From: Bacillota bacterium
GTDB taxonomy: Bacteria; Bacillota; Sulfobacillia; Sulfobacillales; JAIMBI01
Direction: 5' to 3'
DNA length: 40,683 bases
Assembly (NCBI GenBank): GCA_021795575.1
Contig: JAJYPH010000009.1
Span: forward strand, 1-40,683
Both the position numbers and the translations under genes were made by a program. Shown here in pieces: positions 7,982 through 17,499 of this stretch. The notes beneath the pieces are model-generated. The model was not told the DNA's origin. It ran no database searches and saw nothing but the letters and a program-made list of their open reading frames with translations. Position 1 is the stretch's first letter; each line of letters starts with the position of its first letter.

Positions 7982-8848
7982 TCAGTCCCAGTCCCGATGG
8001 TGGTGGTGCTCGTGATGCTCGTGATGCTCGTGGTGGTGTTCGGCATAGGGCCCTTCGTCCCGCATCACGTCCCGCCACTGCCGCGCAATGTCCCGCACCA
8101 CCTCGCTGTGCCCCGACCGGTCGGTGCGCAGCACTTGGAGGTGGCCATCGTGGATGTCGGCGCCTTCCAACATGGTGTCGATGTCCATCCGCTGCATGAT
8201 GCCTGGGCTCATCTGCTCTTGGATGGCGCCCAGCGCATACGCGAGCGCGGTCCACAGATAGTTGTCGAGCGACGTGAGCGTTCCCGCGGACGGTGCCTGG
8301 TCGCGGAAGCCGTACAGCAGATGGTTCGCCGAATCCCAGTTCGTCGACGCCTCCGCGAAGTAGAGCTGCGCCTGCTTTAACGCGGGGCCCGACTGCACGG
8401 CAACTTCCACCCACTCCATGACGCCCTTGACCGCGCCTCCGTAAGCGCGGAAGACGGTCATGTCCTCCCGGCTGGCCCCCATGACCCGTCCCTTCAACAC
8501 CCAGGGCAGATCCACGTCGCGACCGCCCCCGGGGTCAATCGCCTCCTGCTTCGCGGCCGTCACCAGCTCCGGAATCGGGTGGTACAGCGCAAGGGCCTGG
8601 CTCCGAACCCAATTGGGCATGTGGCTGGCCGCCGACGGTTCCTGGTACGGTGCAATGAGCCCATCTGCCGTGAGCTCCAAGCAACGAGCGACCTGGATGT
8701 ACGCCAGAGCGGCCCCGGGCGCGTTCTCCTTGGTCAGGCGGTCCAAGACATCCAACACCTGCCCGCCAATCTGCTGAAAGCCCACCACTTCTTCTTCCGT
8801 GTGGTTCGCCGGGTCCACCAGGTGATGCAGAGACTGCCACAACCGCAC
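7982..8848 (-). CDS. Unrecognised protein with His/Glu-rich C-terminal tail
   Basis: A 288-residue protein from a GTG at 8848, with GGAAGGGGTGG upstream. It looks soluble and mostly helical, without signal peptide or membrane helix. I do not recognise the family. The last ~20 residues are dominated by histidine with regular glutamates (HHHEHHEHHEHHHH), a typical nickel, zinc or cobalt binding tail as seen in some metallochaperones. Internal motifs (WDSANHLLYGF, TMLEGADIHDGHLQVL) suggest no known enzyme. It converges with the zinc-ribbon pair and is followed by mtnA in the same direction upstream; no operon is evident. Confidence 0.7.
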   Translation of the reverse strand: MRLWQSLHHLVDPANHTEEEVVGFQQIGGQVLDVLDRLTKENAPGAALAYIQVARCLELTADGLIAPYQEPSAASHMPNWVRSQALALYHPIPELVTAAKQEAIDPGGGRDVDLPWVLKGRVMGASREDMTVFRAYGGAVKGVMEWVEVAVQSGPALKQAQLYFAEASTNWDSANHLLYGFRDQAPSAGTLTSLDNYLWTALAYALGAIQEQMSPGIMQRMDIDTMLEGADIHDGHLQVLRTDRSGHSEVVRDIARQWRDVMRDEGPYAEHHHEHHEHHEHHHHRDWD

Positions 8849-8918
8849 GACGCCACCCCTTCCGTATCGACCGGCACTGGGCGCTCGGGTTGGTCGCCAG
8901 CGCCCGCTGTCGTGACCG

Positions 8919-10012
<1,094 letters not shown>

Positions 10013-10016
<4 letters not shown>

Positions 10017-11188
10017 GACGCGGCCTCCTTGCCCAGGGCACCGTAAAAATCGTCAATGACGTCGGCCACCTGTTCGATGCCCACGGAGATGCGCACCACC
10101 CGCCCGTCAATCCCGACCGCTTCCTGCTCGTCGGGCGACAGTTCGCGGTGCGACGCCACCTTCGGATGGGACAGCGTCGTAGCGACATCCCCCAGGCTGG
10201 GCACAAAGCGCACCAGCTGCAGGCGGCGCACCATCGACTGGACCGCGTCATAGCCGCCGGCCAGCGCCACCGACACGATGGCACCCGAGCCCCGGGCCAG
10301 CAGACGCTGGGCCACCGCATGGTCCGGATGCGAAGCCAACCCCGGGTAGTACACGCGGTGCACCGCCGGGTGCACCTCCAGGGCCGTGGCCAGCGCCAGC
10401 GCATTGGCACTGGCCCGCTCCATCCGGATGGCCAGGGTTCGCGCCCCCCGCAGCGCCAGCCACGTGGCGAACGGGTCGGGCGTCAGCCCGGCCGACGCCA
10501 CGAGCGCACGCGCTGCCGCCATCCGGTCCCGGGATCCGGCCACCACGCCCAGGATAAGGTCGCTGTGGCCGCCGATGAACTTGGTGAGCGAATGCACCAC
10601 GACGTCCGCGCCCCATGCCAGCGGCTCGGCGTGAAACGGCGTGGCAAACGTGTTGTCGATCATGACCGGCACCGACGCTGCGTGGGCCGTCCGAATCACC
10701 TCATCCAACGGGGCCACGCGGCCCAGGGGATTGGAAATGCTTTCCGCCAGCAGGATGGCGGGCGGGCCGGCACACGCGGCGGCGACGGCGGCCGGGTCGT
10801 GGAGATCCACCCACTCCATCCGATAGCCCAGCGGCGTCAGGAGGCGCCGGCTCAAGCCGACGGTGCCCCCATAAATTTCTCGCGACACCAGGAGGCGCAC
10901 GGGACTCGGGGCCAGCGTGAGAATCCCCGCCAAGAGCGCGCCCGTACCCGAGGCGGTCACTACGGCCGCCTCGGCATGCTCCAGGCCCGCGATGAACCGG
11001 GCCAGCGCATCAAAATTGGGATTGCCGCCGCGGGTGTAGGAGTAGCCCCCCTGGGAGCCGCCCAGAAGCTGGTCCACGGCATCCACATCGTGAAAGGCAA
11101 AGGCCGACGTCTGAAAGATGGGCGGGGACACCGCGTTGTCTGGCGTGTCCCGCTCTTCGGGCGCCACCACCCGGGTATTGAAGTCCAT
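10013..11188 (-). CDS. Cys/Met metabolism PLP-dependent enzyme (cystathionine gamma-synthase / methionine gamma-lyase type)
   Basis: 391 residues from the ATG at 11188, preceded by GGGGGGAAGG; the upstream part of the 535-aa ORF is spurious. It belongs to the gamma-family of fold-I PLP enzymes. Seen: SYTRGGNPNFDALARFIAGLE, ASGTGALLAG, the cofactor-binding SNPLG and DNTFATP, and the PLP lysine in HSLTKFIGGHSDLILG. Members are cystathionine gamma-synthase, cystathionine gamma-lyase, O-acetylhomoserine sulfhydrylase and methionine gamma-lyase, and sequence reading alone cannot choose. Coupling to mtnA places it in methionine supply or salvage. Confidence 0.88.
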
Positions 11189-11210
11189 CGCGCCTTCCCC
11201 CCTGCATCGC

Positions 11211-11239
11211 AGTGTTCCCCCCGGCCTGACGGCTGTCAA
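11211..11239 (-). promoter_or_regulatory. Promoter of the PLP-lyase / mtnA operon
   Basis: On the minus strand TTGACA (11234-11239) is followed after 17 bp by AACACT (11211-11216). The predicted leader is only ~15 nt, leaving no room for an S-box. It is divergent to the T-box promoter ~60 nt away. Confidence 0.45.
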
Positions 11240-11301
11240 GCTGCGTGAAGCCGCACCCGCACCCCTGGGCCGCGAAAAACGCGGAACCCTCTGCAACACT
11301 G

Positions 11302-11331
11302 TTGACGAACCCGCGTGAGGTCGTATATGAT
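11302..11331 (+). promoter_or_regulatory. Promoter of the T-box leader (aromatic operon)
   Basis: TTGACG (11302-11307) and TATGAT (11326-11331) are 18 bp apart, directly before the T-box stem I sequence. Confidence 0.65.
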
Positions 11332-11337
11332 CGCGGC

Positions 11338-11591
11338 CAATATCCGACAGCGATGACCGGAAGAAGCCAGACAGCCCTGGCATCAGAGAGATGGCGGTGG
11401 GTGCAAGCCATCTGGGGCCCCTGGTTATACCCCCGGGAGCGCAGACCGAACGTCCCGTACGGGACCAGTAGGCGAGACGGTTGGCCGCCGTTATCCGGCG
11501 CGAAGAGTGGCGTGCCCTCGCCGAGGGGCTGGGCGCGCAATCAGGGTGGTACCGCGAAGGCAACTTCGTCCCGATGGGGCGAAGTTTTTTT
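11338..11591 (+). promoter_or_regulatory. T-box leader, tyrosine-type specifier
   Basis: The ~255-nt leader carries the hallmarks of a tRNA-sensing T-box. GATGACCGGAAGAAG (from 11352) matches the AG-bulge/GA-motif region. AGAGAG (11385-11390) is followed by GGTGGGTGCAAGCC for the distal stem I loops. The 14-nt T-box AGGGTGGTACCGCG (11543-11556) is perfect, and an intrinsic terminator follows. In the expected specifier position the leader reads GGTTATACCCC, giving TAT or the overlapping TAC, both tyrosine codons. Uncharged tRNA-Tyr should stabilise the antiterminator and switch on the downstream DAHP synthase and prephenate dehydrogenase, which fits tyrosine supply. The exact specifier phase is inference. 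Confidence 0.92.
11562..11591 (+). terminator. Intrinsic terminator of the T-box
   Basis: AACTTCGTCCC-GAT-GGGGCGAAGTT followed by seven T. The 5' arm lies directly after the T-box motif, so antiterminator and terminator are mutually exclusive. Confidence 0.92.
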
Positions 11592-11647
11592 GTGGTTCGG
11601 CCGTACCGTCGCTCTAACATTAGCTCCCCTACGTAAGGAGGGTGCGC

Positions 11648-12586
11648 GTGACCAGAACACTAACTCCAAACTCCCCGCTTCCCACCGTCGTGCCGGCTCA
11701 ACTCCCTGAGGAGCGGGCGGCGTATCCACTGGACGCGATGGCTCTGGCCCCCGCCCTCTTGGGTCGGCCAGACTGGCGGCTGGTGTCGCGGGCCCACCAC
11801 CCCACGCCGACGACCATCCCGCTGGGCGGCGGCGTTGTGCTGGGGGGACCGCAGGTCCTCCTGATGGCCGGCCCGTGCGCGGTGGAAAATGAAGACCAGC
11901 TCATGGCGGTGGCCCAGGCGGTGTCAGCCGCCGGCGCCACCGTGCTGCGAGGCGGTGCGTTCAAGCCCCGCACGTCTCCTTATAGCTTTCAGGGTCTGCT
12001 CACCCAGGGGCTGAAGTTCCTGGACGAAGCCCGGAGCCGCTTTGGTCTTCGGATTGTCACCGAAGCACTGGATGCCGAAAGCCTGGCGGCCGTAGCGGAG
12101 GTGGCCGACCTGATTCAGATTGGCGCCCGCAACATGCAGAACTTCTCGCTGCTGTCGGCCGCCGGCGCCACCAAGAAGCCGGTGCTGTTAAAGCGCGGCC
12201 TGGCCGCCACCATAGACGAGTGGCTGTACGCGGCGGAGTACATCATGGCGGCTGGCAGCCCCTATGTGGCGCTGGCCGAGCGTGGCATCCGCACCTTCGA
12301 ACCCAGGACGCGCAACACGCTGGACCTGGCAGCGGTCCCGCTGCTCAGGGCGCTCACGCACCTGCCGGTGGTGGTGGATCCCTCGCACGCCACCGGGGAA
12401 CGCGCGCTGGTGCCGGCGCTCTCCCGCGCCGCGGTGGCGGTCGGGGCCGATGCGCTCATTGTCGAGGTGCACCCCAATCCCCGCGAGGCGTTGTCGGATG
12501 GGCCGCAGAGCTTGACGCTGGGCGGGTTCGAGGCGTTGGTGCGCTCGCTGGGCCCCGTGGCCGCCAGCGTCGACCGGATGCTGTGA
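11648..12586 (+). CDS. aroF: 3-deoxy-7-phosphoheptulonate (DAHP) synthase, type I-beta
   Basis: It condenses PEP and erythrose-4-phosphate, the first step of the shikimate pathway. The protein is 312 residues from the GTG at 11648, which has AAGGAGG 6 nt upstream; the track's GTG at 11642 abuts that site. Seen: [67 protein letters not shown] and [13 protein letters not shown], all typical of the KDO8P-synthase-like beta group. Before the barrel there are only ~70 residues, ending in [10 protein letters not shown], reminiscent of the ferredoxin-like regulatory domain of Thermotoga-type enzymes but shortened. There is no chorismate mutase domain. It is T-box controlled and in an operon with tyrA. 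Confidence 0.93.
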   Translation: MTRTLTPNSPLPTVVPAQLPEERAAYPLDAMALAPALLGRPDWRLVSRAHHPTPTTIPLGGGVVLGGPQVLLMAGPCAVENEDQLMAVAQAVSAAGATVLRGGAFKPRTSPYSFQGLLTQGLKFLDEARSRFGLRIVTEALDAESLAAVAEVADLIQIGARNMQNFSLLSAAGATKKPVLLKRGLAATIDEWLYAAEYIMAAGSPYVALAERGIRTFEPRTRNTLDLAAVPLLRALTHLPVVVDPSHATGERALVPALSRAAVAVGADALIVEVHPNPREALSDGPQSLTLGGFEALVRSLGPVAASVDRML

Positions 12587-12587
12587 C

Positions 12588-13406
12588 ATGAGCGATCAGG
12601 TGGAAATCTGGGGCTTGGGCCTCATGGGGCTGTCCCTGGCGGTGGGCCTGATGCAATCCGAGGCGGCGTTCACGGTATACGGCCTGGACTCGAGTGCGGC
12701 CGCGCGCGCGCATGCGGCGGCCCAGGGCGTCCAGATTGGGCGGGCCCCACGTCCGCGCTGGGTGGTGCTGGCCGTGCCCCCGCTCGCCGTCGTGCCGGTG
12801 CTGGCCACCGCCACCGCCCGGCTCGAACCCGGCACGGTCGTCACCGATCTCTCCAGCGTGAAGCAGCACGTCCTGCCCGCGCTGGCGGCTCTGCCCCGCC
12901 AGCTCCGGGTGGCCAGCTCGCATCCCATGACGGGGCGCGAACGCGGGGGGAGTCAGAACTTCCAGGCGACGCTGTACGCCGACCGCATTTGGGCGCTCAT
13001 TCCGGTCCCGGGACGGGAGAACTGCGAAGCCGAGATGCGGGCGCTGGTGGAGCCGCTGGGCGCCCGCCTCTTGACCGTCCCCGCGGCCCGGCATGATCGG
13101 TTGGCGGCGCGCACCAGCCATCTTCCGTATCTGAGTGCGCTGGCCCTGACGGCCGTGGCTCATGGGGATCGCGACACGCCGACGCTGATGGGGCCCGGGT
13201 TTTTGGGTGCCACCCGCACGGCGGCAGCCCCTCCGGAGTTGTGGTCCGAGATCCTGGACGCCAACCGGGATGAGCTGTTGGCCGCACTGCATGACTACGT
13301 CGCCGAGCTCACGACCTGGGAGGCCGCGCTGTCATCCATGCCCACCGACCACCTGCGGACGCGCATCCAAGCCATCCAAGAGATACGCACGCGCTGGTCG
13401 TCGTGA
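12588..13406 (+). CDS. tyrA: Prephenate dehydrogenase
   Basis: 272 residues; the ATG starts 1 nt after the stop of the DAHP synthase gene. It oxidatively decarboxylates prephenate to 4-hydroxyphenylpyruvate, the tyrosine branch. The N-terminal Rossmann motif is [16 protein letters not shown]. Catalytic-domain signatures are [21 protein letters not shown] and [19 protein letters not shown]. The length leaves no room for a C-terminal ACT domain, so feedback control would have to be transcriptional, matching the tyrosine T-box upstream. An arogenate-specific activity is possible. Confidence 0.9.
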   Translation: MSDQVEIWGLGLMGLSLAVGLMQSEAAFTVYGLDSSAAARAHAAAQGVQIGRAPRPRWVVLAVPPLAVVPVLATATARLEPGTVVTDLSSVKQHVLPALAALPRQLRVASSHPMTGRERGGSQNFQATLYADRIWALIPVPGRENCEAEMRALVEPLGARLLTVPAARHDRLAARTSHLPYLSALALTAVAHGDRDTPTLMGPGFLGATRTAAAPPELWSEILDANRDELLAALHDYVAELTTWEAALSSMPTDHLRTRIQAIQEIRTRWSS

Positions 13407-13626
13407 GGTCGGCGCGATCCGAGGCGTCAAATGCCCGTTAGGGTTGGCATGCCGAGCGGGACACTGGTAAACTCCGCGCACTGGTGAAGGATCGCCTGTG
13501 AAGGATGGGGGTTGCATCACGCGCAGATTGGCCGGAGAGCCAATCTGCGGCAGACCATTAAGGGGAGACTCCCGTGAACCGACGGACCCAGGGAACTGGC
13601 AACCACCGCGGTGGCCAACCGCTTGA
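13407..13626 (+). other. Unassigned leader with strong hairpin before the GGDEF gene
   Basis: This 220-nt gap contains a perfect 11-bp inverted repeat (CGCAGATTGGC-6 nt-GCCAATCTGCG, 13522-13549) without a T-run, so it is not a simple terminator. Conserved-looking purine-rich joints (GGTAAACTCC, CACTGGTGAAGG, GGGGAGACTCCC) flank it. I could not match it to the c-di-GMP, cobalamin or other riboswitch consensus I know. It may be a structured 5' UTR or a tyrA 3' end. Confidence 0.4.
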
Positions 13627-15276
13627 GTGGGCCTAGTCGTGCACGCCTTGTGGTTGGCCGCCGTATTTGGCATCCCGGTCTTCTTCATGTTCCATTGGGG
13701 CTTGGACACTCTGCGCAGCAACGTCGAGCACACCAGCGCGCGCCTCATTGCCGCCCTGCATTTCGCCTTCGGCCTGATGCTGCTCGCGGTGTACGCCCTC
13801 CAGGTGGTGCCCCCCAGCGACGACCCGGTGCTCGCCCTCTATGTCATGGGTACCTTGGGCGTCCTCATCGCGGCCTTTGGCGTCCACCTGAGCCTGCGCG
13901 TCCTGCGGGTGATGGATCGGCTGCCCCCCGGGGTGGGCGTCGCGGCTGCGTACGTCTGGACCGTGCCGGGTTTGTGGACCCTGGTCACGGGACACAACGT
14001 CTTTGACGCCGACGCCTTTGTTCACGTGGGGTTTTGGATCGATCCGCTGTACAATCGGCCGTTCCACTTAGCGATGTGGGTGGCGGTCGGCCTGTCGGTC
14101 GTACTGGTTGCGGCACTGGCGTGGGTGCGCCGCCGCACCCGGGACCCGGGCCGCCGCGGCCAGATTGACGGCCTCTTGTGGGGCAACGCCCTGCTGGGCG
14201 GTGCGGACTTGTTTCTGGGTGCCCTGCTGCCCGTCCGCGCACCGGGTTGGATGCCGCCGTTCCCTTACCTGGTGGGCTTGCTCCTGTGGATATGCGCTGT
14301 GCGCCTTGCATTGCGCCGGTATGCGTATCTCCCGTTTCGGCTGCAGCAGTATCACCATTTGTTTTCGCTGACGCCGGCTCCCCTCCTGATGGTCGACGGC
14401 ACGGGCCGCATCGTGGATCGCAACCCGACCGCAGTTCACCTGGTGGGGGCGACGGGTGATTCCCTGGCTGACCTCTTGCCCGCCGACCAGCGGGACGTGC
14501 TGGCCCAGTTTCGCACCGGGTTTGCGCGCCGACGGCCCATACGGGGACGCGAGATCACGTTCCGTGGGTCTACCGGGGATCGCTGGGTGACGGCTGAGGG
14601 CGACTACGTCACGGTGGACGGCACCACGTACTGCATCTTGGTGCTGCACGACCTCACCGAGGAACGCCAGCGGCAGGCGCAGCTGGCGCATATGGCGTAC
14701 CACGATGACCTCACCACGCTCCCCAACGCCGCCCAGTTTTATCAGCGCGTCGCCGAGGCCCTGGCCGACGGCCCCGGCCATTGGGACACGTTTGCGCTCG
14801 CCATTCTCGATCTGGACAACTTCAAGCAGATCAACGACACGTGGGGCCACCAGGCCGGCGACGCGGTGCTGGTGGAATTGGCGCAGCGCCTGGCGCGCCA
14901 ACGCCGCGGCACCGATGTGGTGAGCCGGCTGGGCGGCGACGAATTTGGCGTGTTGCTGGCCCAGGTGCCCGACCGACTGGGAGCGGAAGCCGCCGCCGAG
15001 CGGCTGCTGGCGGCGGTGCGCACGCCCATGATCGTCGGACCCGGCGTCTCGATCGACCCCACGATCAGCGTGGGCCTCTGCCTGTACCCGAGCCAGCGCC
15101 ACGACCGGGACAGCCTGATTCGCGCCGCCGACATTGCCATGTACCAGGCCAAACGCGCGGGCAAGAACCGCGCCTACGTCTTCCAGGAGGACTGGGCGCA
15201 CGACGGGCCCTGGGTGGGCGACGCGCGTCCGGCCCTAGCCACCGATCCCGCGGGAACGCCGGCCGGCCTCGCTTAA
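13627..15276 (+). CDS. Membrane diguanylate cyclase (7 TM - PAS - GGDEF)
   Basis: Up to 549 residues; the GTG start at 13627 lacks a good ribosome binding site and the GTG at 13639 is equally possible. About seven hydrophobic helices fill residues ~1-235 as an integral membrane sensor. A PAS-like domain follows (FSLTPAPLLMVDGTGRIVDRN), then a GGDEF domain starting at DDLTTLPNAAQFY. The active-site loop is intact (SRLGGDEFGVLL, around residue 436) and so is the inhibitory RxxD site five residues before it (RGTD), so it should make c-di-GMP and be product-inhibited. There is no EAL domain. The signal is unknown. Confidence 0.92.
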   Translation: MGLVVHALWLAAVFGIPVFFMFHWGLDTLRSNVEHTSARLIAALHFAFGLMLLAVYALQVVPPSDDPVLALYVMGTLGVLIAAFGVHLSLRVLRVMDRLPPGVGVAAAYVWTVPGLWTLVTGHNVFDADAFVHVGFWIDPLYNRPFHLAMWVAVGLSVVLVAALAWVRRRTRDPGRRGQIDGLLWGNALLGGADLFLGALLPVRAPGWMPPFPYLVGLLLWICAVRLALRRYAYLPFRLQQYHHLFSLTPAPLLMVDGTGRIVDRNPTAVHLVGATGDSLADLLPADQRDVLAQFRTGFARRRPIRGREITFRGSTGDRWVTAEGDYVTVDGTTYCILVLHDLTEERQRQAQLAHMAYHDDLTTLPNAAQFYQRVAEALADGPGHWDTFALAILDLDNFKQINDTWGHQAGDAVLVELAQRLARQRRGTDVVSRLGGDEFGVLLAQVPDRLGAEAAAERLLAAVRTPMIVGPGVSIDPTISVGLCLYPSQRHDRDSLIRAADIAMYQAKRAGKNRAYVFQEDWAHDGPWVGDARPALATDPAGTPAGLA

Positions 15277-15300
15277 AACCGCTTAAAACCGCTTAAAACA
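15271..15300. repeat. Triple tandem 10-bp repeat between convergent genes
   Basis: Three copies of GCTTAAAACC (the last ending in A) span 15271-15300. The first supplies the TAA stop of the GGDEF gene; the last contains the TAA stop of the convergent SDR gene on the other strand. It probably arose by slippage. Confidence 0.85.
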
Positions 15301-16078
15301 TCTGATGGCCTCCGTCGACGGACAGCACCTGGCCCGTGATGAAGTCGGACTGGGGGTGAACTAAGAAACGCACCGCCCACGCAATATCCTGCGGCGTGCC
15401 CAGCCGGCGCACCGGTGTGCCCGCGACCAGCCGCCCCTGCTCCTCGGGGCTCATCGCGCGCCACTGGCGCTCCGTAGCGGGGTTGCTGCGGATGAATCCC
15501 GGCGCAATCGCGTTCACCGTGATGCCGTGCGGTCCCAACTCAAACGCCATCTGCCGCGTGAGCCCAATCTCACCCGCCTTGGTGCTGGTGTACGCCTGAA
15601 TGCCCGTAAGGCTCCAACTGCGGCCCGCCCCGGACGTGATATTCACGATGCGACCGTAGCCGCGCGCCTTCATGAGCGGTGCCACCGCGCGGATCCCGCG
15701 AAACGCCCCGCCCAGGTTGACCTCCATCACGGCGGCCCAGTCCTCGTCGGAAATCTGTTCGATGGGGTGGTGCATCTGACCGGCCACGCCCCCCGCATTG
15801 TTGATGAGGATATCCACTTGCCCGTCATGGCGGTCAGCGATGTCGTCCACCCAAGCCTCCCAGGCCAACGAATCCCGCACGTCGAGCGTCCGCGGGACGA
15901 ACGCCCCCCGGTCCGCCGCCGCTATCCACTGCTGCGTGGCCCGCAGTTCGCCCGCCGCGACATCAGCCCCATGCACCACCGCACCCAATTCGGCCAGCAT
16001 GCCGGCCATCGCCTGGCCCAGCCCGTGCCCTGCCCCGGTCACGATCGCCACCTGACCCTCAAACGCGTCCCGGCTCAT
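15293..16078 (-). CDS. SDR family NAD(P)-dependent oxidoreductase
   Basis: 261 residues from the ATG at 16078 (GCGGAG 9 nt upstream); an in-frame ATG at 16099 is an alternative. It is a classical short-chain dehydrogenase/reductase: cofactor motif VTGAGHGLGQ, NNAG (ILINNAGG), catalytic Ser in IVNITSGAG, and the YxxxK pair in QAYTSTKAGEIGL. The C-terminal GGHQMF is normal. The substrate is unknown; most relatives act on 3-oxoacyl or sugar alcohols. It follows a CGNR regulator by 29 nt and is likely co-transcribed with it from the 16.76 kb operator. Confidence 0.92.
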   Translation of the reverse strand: MSRDAFEGQVAIVTGAGHGLGQAMAGMLAELGAVVHGADVAAGELRATQQWIAAADRGAFVPRTLDVRDSLAWEAWVDDIADRHDGQVDILINNAGGVAGQMHHPIEQISDEDWAAVMEVNLGGAFRGIRAVAPLMKARGYGRIVNITSGAGRSWSLTGIQAYTSTKAGEIGLTRQMAFELGPHGITVNAIAPGFIRSNPATERQWRAMSPEEQGRLVAGTPVRRLGTPQDIAWAVRFLVHPQSDFITGQVLSVDGGHQMF

Positions 16079-16107
16079 CGTCGACGTCTCCGCTGGCATC
16101 TTTGTGT

Positions 16108-16731
16108 TCAGCGCTCCTTCTGGTCCATGTTCACAGAAACCGACCGCCGGCGCGCGCGATGGCGCCGCGCCTTCATCCGATTGCCGCACGCGGCCATGGA
16201 GCACCACTTCTGCGTGGCGCTGTGCGACCCATCGTAGTACGCCCACCGGCAGGCGGGATTTTGGCACACCTTCACGCGCGCCCAGGCGGGACTGGCCTGG
16301 CACAGCGCCACGTCTGCCACCAGTGCCCCCAGCGCGTCGGCTACCGTCCTCGCCGGCTGCGGCTGGTCGAGAAACCCGTCGGGGGAGACGACAAACGGCA
16401 CCGGGTACTGGACCAGCGATGCGTTCAGGCGGTCCAGCTCCTGGGCCGGCGGCGCGTCCCCCTGCCCATGCCAGGCCACCACGTCTCGAAATCCTTCCCG
16501 CAGCACCCGCGCGGCCTCGGTTTCCTCCTCCGAGGGGCTGGGCCCCGTGAACGCCCGCTCCTGGCGCAGCCACGCGTCGAAGCCGGCCGGTGCCTTAAGT
16601 ACGTCCTGCCCCTGGTCAATGTCACGGGTGTTCAAAAAGCCAATGATGCGATCCGCCCGCGCTGGCATGGTGGCCACGAGATCCCCCCTCTTCGGCTCCG
16701 GTGCCTTCAGTTTGTCACCGGGGGTCACCAT
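16108..16731 (-). CDS. CGNR zinc finger / ABATE domain protein, putative regulator
   Basis: 207 residues with AGGTGG before the ATG. The N-terminal part (RIIGFLNTRDID..., WLRQERAF) fits the ABATE helical domain. The C-terminus is the CGNR zinc finger: VKVCQNPACRWAYYDGSHSATQKWC, then MAACGNRMKARRHRARRR, which gives four cysteines and a basic tail. The family is described as putative stress-induced transcription regulators. It is the first gene of an operon with an SDR enzyme and is divergent from an MBL-fold protein, so it may control both sides and itself. Confidence 0.88.
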   Translation of the reverse strand: MVTPGDKLKAPEPKRGDLVATMPARADRIIGFLNTRDIDQGQDVLKAPAGFDAWLRQERAFTGPSPSEEETEAARVLREGFRDVVAWHGQGDAPPAQELDRLNASLVQYPVPFVVSPDGFLDQPQPARTVADALGALVADVALCQASPAWARVKVCQNPACRWAYYDGSHSATQKWCSMAACGNRMKARRHRARRRSVSVNMDQKER

Positions 16732-16761
16732 GGTCCACCTGTTGACAGAGGCCCAGCAGGA

Positions 16762-16794
16762 GGATAACCTTTTATTATCTATAAGAGGTTATCC
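16762..16794. promoter_or_regulatory. Operator palindrome between the CGNR gene and the MBL gene
   Basis: GGATAACCTTTTAT and ATAAGAGGTTATCC form an inverted repeat with 14-nt arms and one G-T type mismatch, centred between two divergent genes. The AT-rich centre can supply -10 hexamers on both strands, and TTGACA lies at 16742-16747. It is a likely binding site for the adjacent CGNR protein. Confidence 0.65.
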
Positions 16795-16821
16795 CGCCCG
16801 GGATGACAGGGAGGCGCAGAA

Positions 16822-17487
16822 ATGATCCCGATGACCGCGGTCTATCCCGGCGTGTGGCGCTGGGAGACACCCGACCCCGAGGACGACTGGATGATGGTGG
16901 GTCATGCCCTGGCGACCCCCACCGGCGTGGTGTTGGTGGACCCGCCGGTGGTGCCGGGCATCCAGCGTGTGCTGGCAGGGTTCGGGTCCGTCCTGGGGGT
17001 GGTGCTGACCACCCATGACCACCTGCGGGGCGCCGAGTGGTTTCACCGCACCATGGGAGCACCGGTCCACCTGCCGCAGCGATCCTACGAGCAACCGGGG
17101 ATACGGGCCCGGCTCAGCTGGGCCAGGCCCTATGACGACGGCGATGCGCTGCCCGGAGGACTCGCGGCTCACCGCATCCGGGTGCCCGCCCTCATGTGGG
17201 ACGAGGACGGCACCTACGTGGACGAGATGGCCCTCACCACCCCCGACGGGCGCGCGCTCTTCACCGGCGACGTGGTGATGGGTACGCCCGTGGGCAAGCT
17301 CTGGGCCTGCCCCGAGGGACTTGTCCTACATCCCGATCCCCGAAAAGTCGCCGCCTCGGTGACGTCCTTCCGTGAGCTCTTGGCACGCCACCCCTCGGTC
17401 CACACCCTGCTCGCCTCACATGGCACGGACCTTATCGGGTCCCTCGCCGCGGCGGCGGACCAACACCCATCCCGAGCGCCGGCGTGA
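16822..17487 (+). CDS. Metallo-beta-lactamase fold protein with degenerate HxHxDH motif
   Basis: 221 residues, ATG preceded by GGGAGG. The fold signatures are in order: VLVDPPVVPG, then VVLTTHDHLRGAEWF where the usual HxHxDHxxG should be, FTGDVVMGTP for the metal-bridging aspartate, and LLASHGTDL for the last histidine. The second half of the main motif (DH) is replaced by LR, so the second metal site is probably lost. It may bind one metal or act on another substrate class. It is divergent from the CGNR/SDR operon across a shared palindrome and convergent with rsgA. Confidence 0.82.
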   Translation: MIPMTAVYPGVWRWETPDPEDDWMMVGHALATPTGVVLVDPPVVPGIQRVLAGFGSVLGVVLTTHDHLRGAEWFHRTMGAPVHLPQRSYEQPGIRARLSWARPYDDGDALPGGLAAHRIRVPALMWDEDGTYVDEMALTTPDGRALFTGDVVMGTPVGKLWACPEGLVLHPDPRKVAASVTSFRELLARHPSVHTLLASHGTDLIGSLAAAADQHPSRAPA

Positions 17488-17499
17488 CCGGCGCCCGAG

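Noticed and set aside
10148-11248. 366-aa plus-strand ORF opposite the PLP lyase
   Set aside because: Gly/Arg/His-rich shadow of a well-supported gene.
11189-11300. S-box (SAM riboswitch) before the PLP lyase / mtnA operon
   Set aside because: The gap from promoter to start is too short and shows none of the S-box core motifs.
13407-13626. c-di-GMP-I or cobalamin riboswitch before the GGDEF gene
   Set aside because: Short stretches look similar (GGTAAACTCC, CACTGGTGA) but the conserved cores and spacing are not met, so I only report an unassigned leader.
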